The notes beneath the pieces were generated by a model. That model ran no database searches and had not been told where the DNA came from. It worked only from the letters and a program-made list of their open reading frames with translations. From Polytrichum commune (taxonomy: Eukaryota > Streptophyta > Polytrichopsida > Polytrichales > Polytrichaceae): a DNA stretch of 64,000 nucleotides. The DNA is taken from contig OX485809.1 of the NCBI GenBank assembly GCA_950295325.1, forward strand, positions 35,219,081-35,283,080. Reading direction: 5' to 3'. Made by a program: the position numbers and the translations under genes. This document shows, one piece after another, positions 54,545 through 64,000 of the stretch (position 1 is the first letter of the stretch; the number at the start of each line of letters is the position of its first letter).

Positions 54545-55233
54545 GGTGAACTCTTCATTGGAAACCTAAATAGAGTGAGTGAGTTGTAATGAAATTAAAC
54601 CCCCCATACATGAGAAGTTTCTAGCCAAAAACAAGTGTGTATGTACAAACAACATGCGAGAAATGCTCATTTTTCAAGTAATGTAATAAATGCTTCCACT
54701 ACAATTACGATATATAAATCTCAAATAAAATAGTCCATTTATTACATATGTAATTAACTTTCCCTTTCCAATGAGAAAGTCATTAAACAGTTATTCATTC
54801 ATAGCATGTAACTCAACGATCGCATCAAGCAAACAAAGACAAATGTCCAGTAACTTACGCACAATTCTTAGAGCAAATCTCAACGGTGCCCATGAGCGCT
54901 TCACGAGCCTTCAGTTTGTAAAAACCTATAACCAAAATGTAGACCCCATTAAAAATGGACAAGGTGGGCATTGAGAACTATTACCATACAACAACAATGG
55001 ATGAAAACATGAATTGGATGGAACTAGTACATCTATTGTCAAATTTTCTTTAAACCCTAGGGTTCGCTGTTATACATCTACCTTTCCTTCAACATTCATA
55101 ATAGCCTTCTTAAATGTACATACAAGGGAAAAAAAACAATACCTCTCCCTTATGTATATTATGTACGCTAATGCCTCAAATACTACCCCTTCTTACACTC
55201 ACATTAGTTCATACATGGTATGAAGAGTCCACC
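54545..55233. mobile_element. Inverted-repeat element GGTGGACTCTTCAT, copy 2 (uninterrupted)
   Basis: Left end GGTGAACTCTTCAT (54545-54558), right end ATGAAGAGTCCACC (55220-55233), 689 bp. It preserves the site CATGCGAGAAATG, where copy 1 carries the 735 bp transposon. Confidence 0.75.
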
Positions 55234-55239
55234 TCCCAT

Positions 55240-56303
55240 GAAAATGGCCTCATTGTTTTTTCCCTTCAAACTCATGTATAGGCTTCATGTTATCTTGGTC
55301 TTGACTTATTCATGTGCATGTTTAATGAAAGTCCACACAATTGTAATCTAGTTTAAACATCCTATGTCATGTGCACATATTTTTCACATTCGATCCCTCT
55401 AATGAAGTGATAATTCTATGATACGGGGGAAGTGTTAAGTTCATGATTAAATGTTTTTGTTTTCCCAATTCCAAACACAAGTTTGTAGTTAAGAGTGTTG
55501 GATAACCAAACTAATTTAATAGCGATATCAATAAACAATCAAATTAAGATCATTAGCATTACTCATATGATGAGTTATGTTCAGTGGTCTTGACTTCATA
55601 TTCAGTTTGAAGCACTAGGATTCCAACATATGGAGACATTGTTCTTGAATATACTATGGGGCCCATGAACAGAGCTCATCAACTGAGCAATGTTATGTTG
55701 AAAATGCTTCCGAAATAATATATTAGAGACCCATGATAAAGTTGCTTATTCCTATTGTACGGATGTAACATTCATGCATTCTTCCAAGATGTGCTTCGTA
55801 ACTTCAAAATATATTTTCAATTCACAATTCACGGTACATGTTTGATTTAAGGTCAACCCCGAAGTAGTTTAGGTATTAGGAGCCACTAAAGTCGCACGGA
55901 GAATTTATAGTCGGATATAAAAATAATCCGGAAGCACCTTCTATAAGTCCTTTCTTCAAGGGAATACACTTAATTTGGAAAACCAAAAGCACGTGACTGG
56001 GTATCCCCCCCCCCCCCCAATGTAAATTCTATATGGCCAAAAAATGCATGTTAAACCAATTCTATGTGGTAGAGAAACGTATCCATTATATTCTTGTCGT
56101 CATTTCTCAAAACAATACGTTCAAAGAAAGAATGAGACATTTTAGCTCAAACTTTCACCCAAGTTTTGAACATCGATTTCGATATGACTATATCGATGCT
56201 CTTTTTGCCAAGCAAACAAATTACATGTAAAAAGAACGAGAATATCATGATAAACGTACATAAAGGGGGGGGGGGTATTTACCATGATCTCATTCTCACG
56301 TAC
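55240..56303. other. Spacer with homopolymer runs
   Basis: No gene recognised. Poly-C run near 56006-56019 and poly-G run near 56266-56276. Similar C runs lie at about 59310 and 59488. Confidence 0.5.
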
Positions 56304-56316
56304 TTTGGTTCTTGAC

Positions 56317-56506
56317 TTTTTCTTTTTTTTTTGAAACAAAAGGCCAACAGGCCAGCGCCAAAGCACAGGAGGCGGTTGACCACCTGGCAAGTTTTCCGTC
56401 AAGTAGAGAGGAGATTTCATAGCCGGGATTCGAACCGCCAACCTCTTCCTTGAGATTTGGGTATCTCTCCATTATCATCCGGTAGTTTAAGGTCATCTCG
56501 GACCAT
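56317..56506 (-). mobile_element. tRNA-derived SINE, copy 2
   Basis: Closely matches the SINE at 36206-36391, including the B box GGTTCGAATCC and, here, an A-rich tail AAAAAAAAAGAAAAA. Flanked by TTTGGTTCTTGAC (56304-56316) and TTTGGTTCTCGAC (56507-56519), a 13-base duplication with one mismatch. Confidence 0.88.
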
Positions 56507-57489
56507 TTTGGTTCTCGACATTGAGTGCACCCCAGGTCCTCTACAACGTGCATGTATCGACCTTGAAGGAGTGAGACTTGTGGTACATATTTATGTCATT
56601 AAAGTATTTATGAGTAACTAAGCCAATCCAGGTCCCATTTTGACAAATATGGTGAATGTGTGAGCCCACCTTCCAAAAGGAGACAGTTGCCTTTAAGAAA
56701 TGATGAAGAGGTTTTTTGCACGGCACCCTCCATGTTGGCATTATCACTCACTCATAGAGAAAATACAATACAACTTCACCTTGTCAAGCCATAAAGGAAG
56801 TGTGGATTGACATTTTCTTCCTTCATCATTCCATTACACGACATCTACTCTCTTGTCATTGATAAGCTCTCGAGTGTGGTAGGCCACGATGTCTTGTGGT
56901 TAATTTTTTTTTTCACACAAGTCTAAGTGTACAATTTGGTCTGGTTCTCCCGAGGTGGTTGTGTTTTGGTTCTTTCATGCAATTGAAGTTTCAATTTGTG
57001 CCAAAAAGAGAAAGAGAAAGAAAAGTCTATGATCGAATGTGAAGCATCCCTTAGTCACGCTACCCCTATGTTGATGTCATCTATCTCTATATTGTGAAAT
57101 ACAAATGCTTTTGTACAGTGCTCGTGCATGTGAATTACAAATCGGTAAGAACATTATCATTCATAGAGCATATAAATCTTTCAACACCCAACTCTAGGTG
57201 TGTGTTTTTTAGCCCAAAAGAGAGAAAGAAAGCCATTGGATGTCCACCTTGGCTTCCATTGTGAGATTCAAGTGTGGGGAATTGTTGCAAGTGTACTTCA
57301 CATCCATCGAGTGGAAAACTATGTGAACCATCTCTATATCGGGTTGATTTGTCAACAACAAAGACCTCATTTGATATAAATGGGATCCAATAAGACTAGG
57401 AGTTAGGATGCCGATTAAGGATTGACATGAAGAAGAGATGCTTCAATTGTGGGCATTACCTCTACTTTGATGCGAACCCGGGACTAACC

Positions 57490-57680
57490 TATACATTTTC
57501 AAATGAAACCGATTGAGTTTGAGAAATAACCGAGTTGAAGTTTAAGACTTCGGGAACGTTACCGATCATTTCCGGGGAATTTATAAGGAATAAAGGAAAG
57601 AACAACCGATGTCAACATGCACTTGGAAACAACACTAGGATGTCAACCAATTATGCCCAAAATTTGCCCTAGAAATTGCC
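57490..57680 (+). repeat. Dispersed repeat R6, copy f
   Basis: AAACCGATTGAGTTTGAGAA, GTTGAAGTTTAAGACTT, GTTACCGATCATTTCC and AATTATGCCCAAAATTTG match the R6 core. Confidence 0.7.
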
Positions 57681-57857
57681 CCAATATAACCAAGACCAAC
57701 CACAAGTCTTGTGGTTGGGAGGAGAAATGGAAGTTGAGCCATTTGTGCATGTAGAAAGAAAGAAAGAAGAACGGCTACGATCTTTTGAGGATTGGCCCGG
57801 ATTTTGATGTTTGTCCATTGTATAGTGGGTAAATGTAAATAAATATCATCTTCCCAG

Positions 57858-57997
57858 AACATTATTCAGATCCATAACAATGTTTCGTGGGACTGACGAT
57901 ATTCCACTAAATACTCCCACACTCAGTCTGAATGTGAAGAATATTATGTGAAATATTGTCAGTCCCACGAAACATTGTTATGGATGTGAATAATGTT
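57858..57997. repeat. Long near-perfect hairpin
   Basis: Arms 57858-57907 and 57948-57997 are 50 bases each with only three mismatches, around a 40-base loop. The core arm is ATAACAATGTTTCGTGGGAC. No TA or TTA target repeat is obvious. It could be a foldback MITE or a small-RNA precursor. Confidence 0.8.
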
Positions 57998-60005
57998 ATG
58001 TCATATATAGCATGGTGAACACCCTCATGTTTTGGATTATAAGCAATACATGTACTCTTGAAATATTGTGCAACTTTGATGGATATTGTAGTATATTTAT
58101 AGGATACTCTCCAAATGACATGTGTTTATGTTTATAATGTAGTGCCAAGTATTATATGGACCCTATCATTATATCCCACCCATGATTTATCTAGAAGGAA
58201 TCTAAAGGTTGTGTTTAAAGGAAGGGAGGGGGTGATGCTCAGTGCTCACGGGAAACCTCTTAGTTATTTAAGTCTCTCACTTACCTAAAAATGTCCACCT
58301 TACATGGGATATAACCCTACACTGATTATCCCAATTAGCAAGGGAGGGCCAATAGTGCATGCAGGCAATTAGTGAAGGTGATATTAAATTGTTTTACACT
58401 ATGAAATTAGTGCTACCAAAAGGTATAGGGGGGTCATTGTTCATCTTGACATTATTCATTACAAATGCTATTCATAGTAATACTATATACTGAAAGTACT
58501 AATACTATTCATCATGACACTATTCACATAAAATACTACTCAAAGCAACAATATTCATTGAAAGTGATGGCACTATTTGTCATGACACTAGTATTTTACT
58601 AACAAACATGTGTTTGCATATAAATTTGTTTATCACTCTATGAACACCTTGGAACACGCAGTAATTTTTTTCAATTGTATGGTCAATGAGCATGTATTCA
58701 CGAATTTAGTATCATTCAGTAAAAAAATTCAACCCTCACTAATTTTGAGATTTGACATCATAGCGCGTGTTTTGGAAGACAATACCACGTGCACTAATTG
58801 GGATAATCGGTGCATTGACTGATACCATGACATGGACAAAGAAACTTGAATCACTTTGGTGACAAAACGACACTCTTCATTAGCAAGCTAGATGCTTCAA
58901 TGCTCTCTTGTACACCGATATTCCTCACAATCTCGAGCAACCATAGAAACTTGACTGGCCGATCGATGTAAGGAATTGACCCCTCCTAACATATCCATAT
59001 ATACCATGGAAGGGGTTGATAATAAAATCAAAACGACATAAAATGGAAACAAATCGGATATTGGAATGCATGTGAATCTCTTATGATATAATTGAAGTGA
59101 ACATTGTATATGACACATAATGGGGATTCCTTTTGAATTTGTAATAAGAACAAAATAACTTTGGCTCCCTTGAAACTTGCAAACATGAATGAAGAGTCTC
59201 TTTGCATGTAGGCTACTGCCCCTTTTGAGGGTAGACTTTGAATATGTAGATTTCATATTTGATTGATTGATTGTGTGTCTATAAGGTAGATATGTCTTAA
59301 ATGATTACTCCCCCCCCCCCTCTTGACTATTCACTTCTCCTAGGATATGAAATATGGGATGAGTACCAGATGGTTAACGAATCCAAATCGAGGTTGTAGA
59401 TGCCTTCCTCATATTTTTGGAGCTCAAATGATTATGTTACTCCTTATCAAAATGAAGAATCTCGTGCTCATGAAAAGGCCATATAGCCCCCCCCCCTTAT
59501 GTTGATTTTTTGAGTAAAAATGAAAACGGCATTTCTTTGCCATGGTCCCCTTGACTTTTGCAGTGAGAGAACCTCTTTTGCTTCTCTCGCTACAAAATCC
59601 GTTGGACGGCAACAATGGATATTGTAGGTTTGAACACATGCCTTTTGGAGACCTCGAGTTCCATGGTCCCTCTGTCATTTTTTCCTTGATGTACATTGAA
59701 GTGGTCCCATGATGGGTTGAATGGCTAATCATAGATTACAAGAGAGCAAGGGACGGCTTCATGGTCCATGATGTAAACAACCCCATATTATCACACATGG
59801 ACTCCAATCTCTCTCAAACACATGTGTTTTTGGTATCCAATTTCAGAGCCACACATAACTGCATACCGTTCAAATATGTGTGTGATGAAGATAAGTAACC
59901 AAATAAGACATGTCTACCTTATGTACCTATACATTAGATTGAACCATTAGAGATCATTGTCCACATTAGGTGCACCCTGCACCTTAACACTATGGCTTGC
60001 CTTCG
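57998..60005. other. No recognised feature
   Basis: AT-rich spacer with C homopolymers near 59310 and 59488. The minus-strand frames 58897-59256 and 59424-59732 have no known domain. Confidence 0.45.
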
Positions 60006-60009
60006 GATA

Positions 60010-60300
60010 AGGTAGATGGGTCTTAAGTGGTTCGTTTTTTTAACCAAACCCCTATATGTAATTGGTACATGGTTTGGTGAGACTCAAAGAGAGACATCGT
60101 AAAGGCACATGTTCAAAAGATAATGCACTATGTCTTCAAATATTAATAACCACTCTACACTCATCAGCGAACACATGTAGGAGAACCCATGTATCCAATT
60201 GAGGAATCACCAAACATGAACTTCCAGTAACCATAATCAAATCAGGAGAGGTCCGATTCTCAATGTGGTCCTCGTAGATTTGCTGATGGAACACAAGTCC
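60010..60300. repeat. Repeat E copy
   Basis: TAATTGGTACATGGTTTGGTGA, ACTTCCAGTAACCATAATCAAATCAGG and TTTGCTGATGGAACACAAG match the longer repeat E sequence at about 18600-18780 in polygalacturonase intron 6. Confidence 0.55.
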
Positions 60301-60329
60301 AGAGTTCGGGAAGTTTTTGAAGCCTTAGT

Positions 60330-61770
60330 GGCTAATTGTCCGTAGTTGCTACGAAGGGTCGGATTTTTTCCAATTTACATCGGCAACAGCCGGTCTTTTG
60401 TAAAATCAATCGGCCAATTGCCTATATTTTCATATTTTCATTGGCCAATATCCGATTAAATGGAATTCATATCGGCGCTAATTGTTTAAAAAATGTATGA
60501 AAAGTTATTAGAAATCATTTCTTAGTACAAAATCTTGAATAAGTGAAAAGAAAGGCATGTTCAAAACTTTAAATTTGAAGAGTTAATATGCTTGGCAGGA
60601 ATTGAATCTAGCAATGCCTTCACCGCTTGAAGGCCAAGGGTCCCCCAATTCTTCATAGAAGCAATTGGATTTGGTCATGGAAAGGTTGCATAATTCAAAA
60701 AGTTTAAGGTTTAGGGTACTTCCTCAAGTGCATCATCAAATGCCCCAGACAAATAGCGCTCTGGATGCTTCCGGCTAAAATCCAGTAACTCACAAGAAAA
60801 ATCGGCTACATTTCCGGGACATTTTCTGGTCCATCGGCTAATTGCCGGAGGATTGAAATTACAATCGGATTGCCATCCGATGGTTGGAAATTTGGACCAG
60901 CCATGAGGGGAAATCCATCGGCTGATAATGAACTAGCTGTCGGTTTTCCCCGAACATAGCACAAGTCACGTTTTGTTGACGTTCGAGATAAGTAGAAGTG
61001 CGAGAAACATGAAAAAACGAACCAAATGCACATGCCTTGACTTGGGATGCATTTTGGGACATGTTTGAAATGAATGCAATAGAATAGTAGTTTTTTTAAA
61101 AAAATCGATCAGCAGTTTGCAAGTTGGTCAGTTCATCGTCAAGCATCTTCGACACGATTTTCGAAGCACTTGCCAAATTGCACTCGCCCAACTCCGATCT
61201 GAGCTTGCATGCCGCATGCAGGCTCCGATTTGCATGCGAGAATCTTGAATGGGATCCTCAACCTTTCTAGATTCTTTGCAGAACCAGGCAAAGTAAAACA
61301 AATAAGGTAGGAATAAGTTACCATAACCCGTTAACCACCCTCTAGCCATGCACTAGACCGCTGTCATAATGGTGAAGTGCCATTTTTAAAACCGATCATG
61401 GCTCGGCGGCAACTTCAATGCGTGTACACTTAGTGTAGTCTATGGGAGTCAAGTGTTGATGTACTCATGAGGTAACCGATTTAGGCGATGTTATGTATGG
61501 AAATGCGGATTTCCGTGTTCGGTGTAGGGAGAATCTAGTGAACGAGTAGGGGGTTGGACAACTTTCCACTTTGAAGAATTGTAGCATTTTTTTTTGTATG
61601 GGGTAGAAATATATGAAACAACTTGCATTCTTCATGAATCCTTTTCGTCTATGTTGGGAAATTATCTCATGATTGTCAAACTGGATCTTCAATGCGAATC
61701 GCCTTATTTTCACGGGTTATGGTATTTCTATCTTAAATGGGGGTTCAACCGACCAACCAGGGAATGTATT
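60330..61770. other. Spacer with scattered short repeats
   Basis: Several short CGGCTAATTGCCGG/CGGCCAATTGCC-type palindromes lie at 60370-60960. No gene recognised. Confidence 0.4.
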
Positions 61771-61771
61771 A

Positions 61772-62706
61772 GGGCTACTTCACACATGAGCCAAGAGCCG
61801 TGACCTCGTAATGGTGATGTCACGGTATGTGGCGTCGGCGGCCACACCTTATCCGTTGGGTTTCATCCATTTAAATTTGGATGGATGAATCTTATTTGTG
61901 GAGAGGAAGGCTCCTAAGTGAGGAGCCTCCTCCTTGGCTTGGCATTCTTGCCAAGTGAGAAGGAAGAGAATCAAACACTCATAAGAGCTCCAAATCTCTC
62001 TTCAAATGTACACAATGAGTCAAGCTATCTCTCACTCCACCACGGGAGAATCCAAGAGTTGTTTATGTGTGACTTTGCTATGTTTTAGTGTTATTTGTTA
62101 GTGGTGGTTGGTACTCGAGCTGCAGTGACACACGATCGTTATTTACACAATAGTGAGGACCCTTGATTCTCATCCAAAGGTCGTACCCTGGGTGTTGGGA
62201 AAGTCATTTTATGTAGTCACGGGCCCTCAAGCATAGTATAAAGTGAGAATGGACCATGTTGCGGGATCATTGTATATTTTGTTGGCGAAAAAAGAGGGGA
62301 GGATTTGGTTTAGTATAATATGTCTCAAACTCTATCAATTCAAGAGAATTACTTGGTGGTGTTTGTATCACCTGGAATCTATCTTGAAATATGTTATGGA
62401 ATTTGCCCTACAATTTGTCATGAAATTTGTCTTGCATGACAAAAAAAAGGTCATGGTTTGCCAGAATTTGCGTGAGCCCACCTCCACGAGGTGGGCCTGA
62501 CACAAATTCCAGCAAACCATGCACCCTTATCCATAACATGCCATGTAGGACTCCATGTAGACTTTTCATCTGCAAACTTTTCTTTGGGCCTTTAGGCCTT
62601 CACCTCCTAGTGTGAAGTGAACTTGGACAGTCTCCGCCTTTTCGACCAATGAGAACTCTTACATTGCCATGGTCATGGGCATGTGACCTTGAGTGTGAAG
62701 TGGCCC
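61772..62706. mobile_element. MITE family M2, interrupted copy
   Basis: Ends GGGCTACTTCACACATGAGC and, inverted, GGGCCACTTCACACTCAAGG; TTA at 61769-61771 and 62707-62709. It matches 32853-33442 throughout except for about 339 extra bases after TAATGGTGA. Without them it is about 596 bp. Confidence 0.82.
61818..62148. mobile_element. 331 bp insertion in M2, type uncertain
   Basis: Begins TGTCACGG and lies between AATGGTGA (61810-61817) and AATAGTGA (62149-62156), a likely 8-base target duplication with one mismatch; the uninterrupted M2 copy has one AATGGTGA. The TGTCACGG start is LTR-like (solo LTR or TRIM), and an inner GTGACAC near the right end could instead form short inverted ends. Confidence 0.6.
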
Positions 62707-62761
62707 TTAGATGAACTAACGTAATCAAGGGACAATTTTGATTTTTTGGTTTCTCCACTTT

Positions 62762-62779
62762 GAGAGAGAGAGAGAGAGA
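62762..62779. repeat. (GA)9 microsatellite
   Basis: Simple GA run just past the M2 copy. Confidence 0.9.
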
Positions 62780-62893
62780 AAGATTATTTTGGTTTGTGTT
62801 TCATGATCTCCAACTTTCTACCGATTAGATTAGCACAACCAAATTTGACTTACATATGCAAAAATCATATTGAACATTGTACCTCCCCAATTT

Positions 62894-62971
62894 GGGCGAA
62901 CCGACCCATACACTCATTCCTTGTTGAATGCCTAAACCCTTGCCTCCAAGGAATGAGTGTGCGGATTGCCG
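62894..62971. repeat. Hairpin element, copy 2
   Basis: GGGCGAACCGACCCATACAC, then CATTCCTTG and CAAGGAATGAGTGTGCGG. Matches 35649-35731, but the outer right arm is decayed. Confidence 0.6.
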
Positions 62972-62974
62972 TAC

Positions 62975-64000
62975 CTCCCCTAATCTAGTCATGATTATTT
63001 GGAGTTAATGTTTTTGTTTTTACTCTAGAGTACATAGGTCCTCCCAGTTGTGTTCACTGTTGAGTGTAGGGTGATGATTGATATTTAAAGACGTAGTACA
63101 ATCTCTTTTAAGGATATATTTTTATGATGTTTGTTCTTTGATCCTCACTAAAGCACATACCAATCAAATATAAGGATCCAATAAAGAAACCGAGCCACTC
63201 AAAACCCATGTAACTTTGGAGTGACATGTTGCTATAACTTTTTATTGCAATATTTTTATTTATGGAGTGAGCTATTTCATGTTCCTTGATGTGCATATTT
63301 TTATATGTTTTTATTATATCTAAGTGCTAAATAAATATTTTTACTAAAAATTGATAACCCACACCAAGAGGATTGTTTATTGCATCTCTCATCCATCCAA
63401 CATACATCTTGACCACCCCATAGGTTTGTGGCCAATCAATCTCAAATGACTTGGACTAGACAATATAAGGTCTTCAAAGCTATTTTGATGTCAAATAAAC
63501 TAAAATTGATACCAACTGGACTATATGGTATTTTGGTGTAAATCCATGACAAGGAGAGAATTTATTTATTTGCTTATCTTTGGCCCTATTATGTGAATCT
63601 CACAATCAAATAGATAAAAAAATAAATAATAATAAGGGCTCTACGGTGCTCCACCCAACCACAACGACAACATATGATGCAAGTAAGTGGGAAAAAAACC
63701 CAACTAATATTATAAAGATGTATAGAATTTATGATATGTATTGTCAAATATGTGTTGATTTAAATTTGGATATCAAGACCATTTATAACTTGTTTATTTT
63801 AACTGTTGGCATGTATCATGGGCGGATGGGTAGTGAGAATGTCCCCCACGTGTTCTTTGAGGAATCGTTTTCATTATAATAACAATAATAACAAATAATG
63901 TTTCATGATATTATTGTATAAGACCTTAAATGAAAGAATTTAGGGGTGAAACGATTGTTTTAAAATATTAGGGTTCCAAGTCAAATCAAAGATGTTTTAT
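62975..64000. other. No recognised feature
   Basis: AT-rich tail of the window. The frame at 63580-63879 has no recognised domain and lacks an ATG at its upstream end. Confidence 0.45.

Noticed and set aside
63580-63879. 99-codon frame near the right edge as a gene start
   Set aside because: No ATG at its upstream end, low-complexity Asn/Thr stretches and no known motif.

Overview
The window is nuclear DNA from a land plant. It has split genes with GT-AG introns, a plant-type family 28 polygalacturonase, a transit-peptide-free (cytosolic-type) phosphoglucomutase with 18 coding exons, and AT-rich intergenic DNA packed with plant-style MITEs, a tRNA-derived SINE, and Copia and LINE relics. The protein sequences alone do not let me fix the lineage. 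The old, nested repeat load and the repeat-filled introns suggest a repeat-rich, possibly non-flowering plant, but that is inference.

Only two intact genes are supported. A secreted polygalacturonase lies on the plus strand (8 coding exons, 14268-20015, 507 aa). Phosphoglucomutase lies on the minus strand (18 coding exons, 29274 down to 21896, 582 aa). I traced every exon junction by hand; all use GT-AG and keep frame, and each sum gives one open protein. The genes converge, tail to tail, across a 1.9 kb gap holding a dispersed repeat and a broken Tc1-like transposase. They act in separate processes (pectin breakdown in the wall; Glc-1-P/Glc-6-P interconversion in the cytosol) and nothing suggests joint function.

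Left flank (1-14267): foldbacks, a Copia 3' tail, a Tourist-like MITE, a 0.7 kb inverted-repeat element interrupted by a 735 bp transposon with 8 bp target duplication, a MITE inside a MITE (3855-4869), a MITE with palindromic ends (7078-7294), and a decayed pogo/Tigger-type transposase (8868-10538).

Right flank (29275-64000): a four-element nested MITE tower (32816-34774), two SINE copies with intact target duplications, LINE relics (43640-44640 and 51990-53700, the latter split by a MITE), a possible LINE ORF1-like fragment, a Copia pol relic, a Stowaway MITE, a long near-perfect hairpin (57858-57997) and several dispersed repeats of unknown type that also occupy introns of both genes. I see no CRISPR array, operon, rRNA gene or true tRNA gene.

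The strongest unusual observations are the MITE tower, in which each new copy landed in a TTA at the edge of, or inside, an older copy; the 735 bp element whose empty site is preserved in a second copy of its host repeat; the new SINE family; the Tc1-like relic; and a one-residue insertion that turns the polygalacturonase GHG motif into CHG. I found no convincing new multi-gene system.
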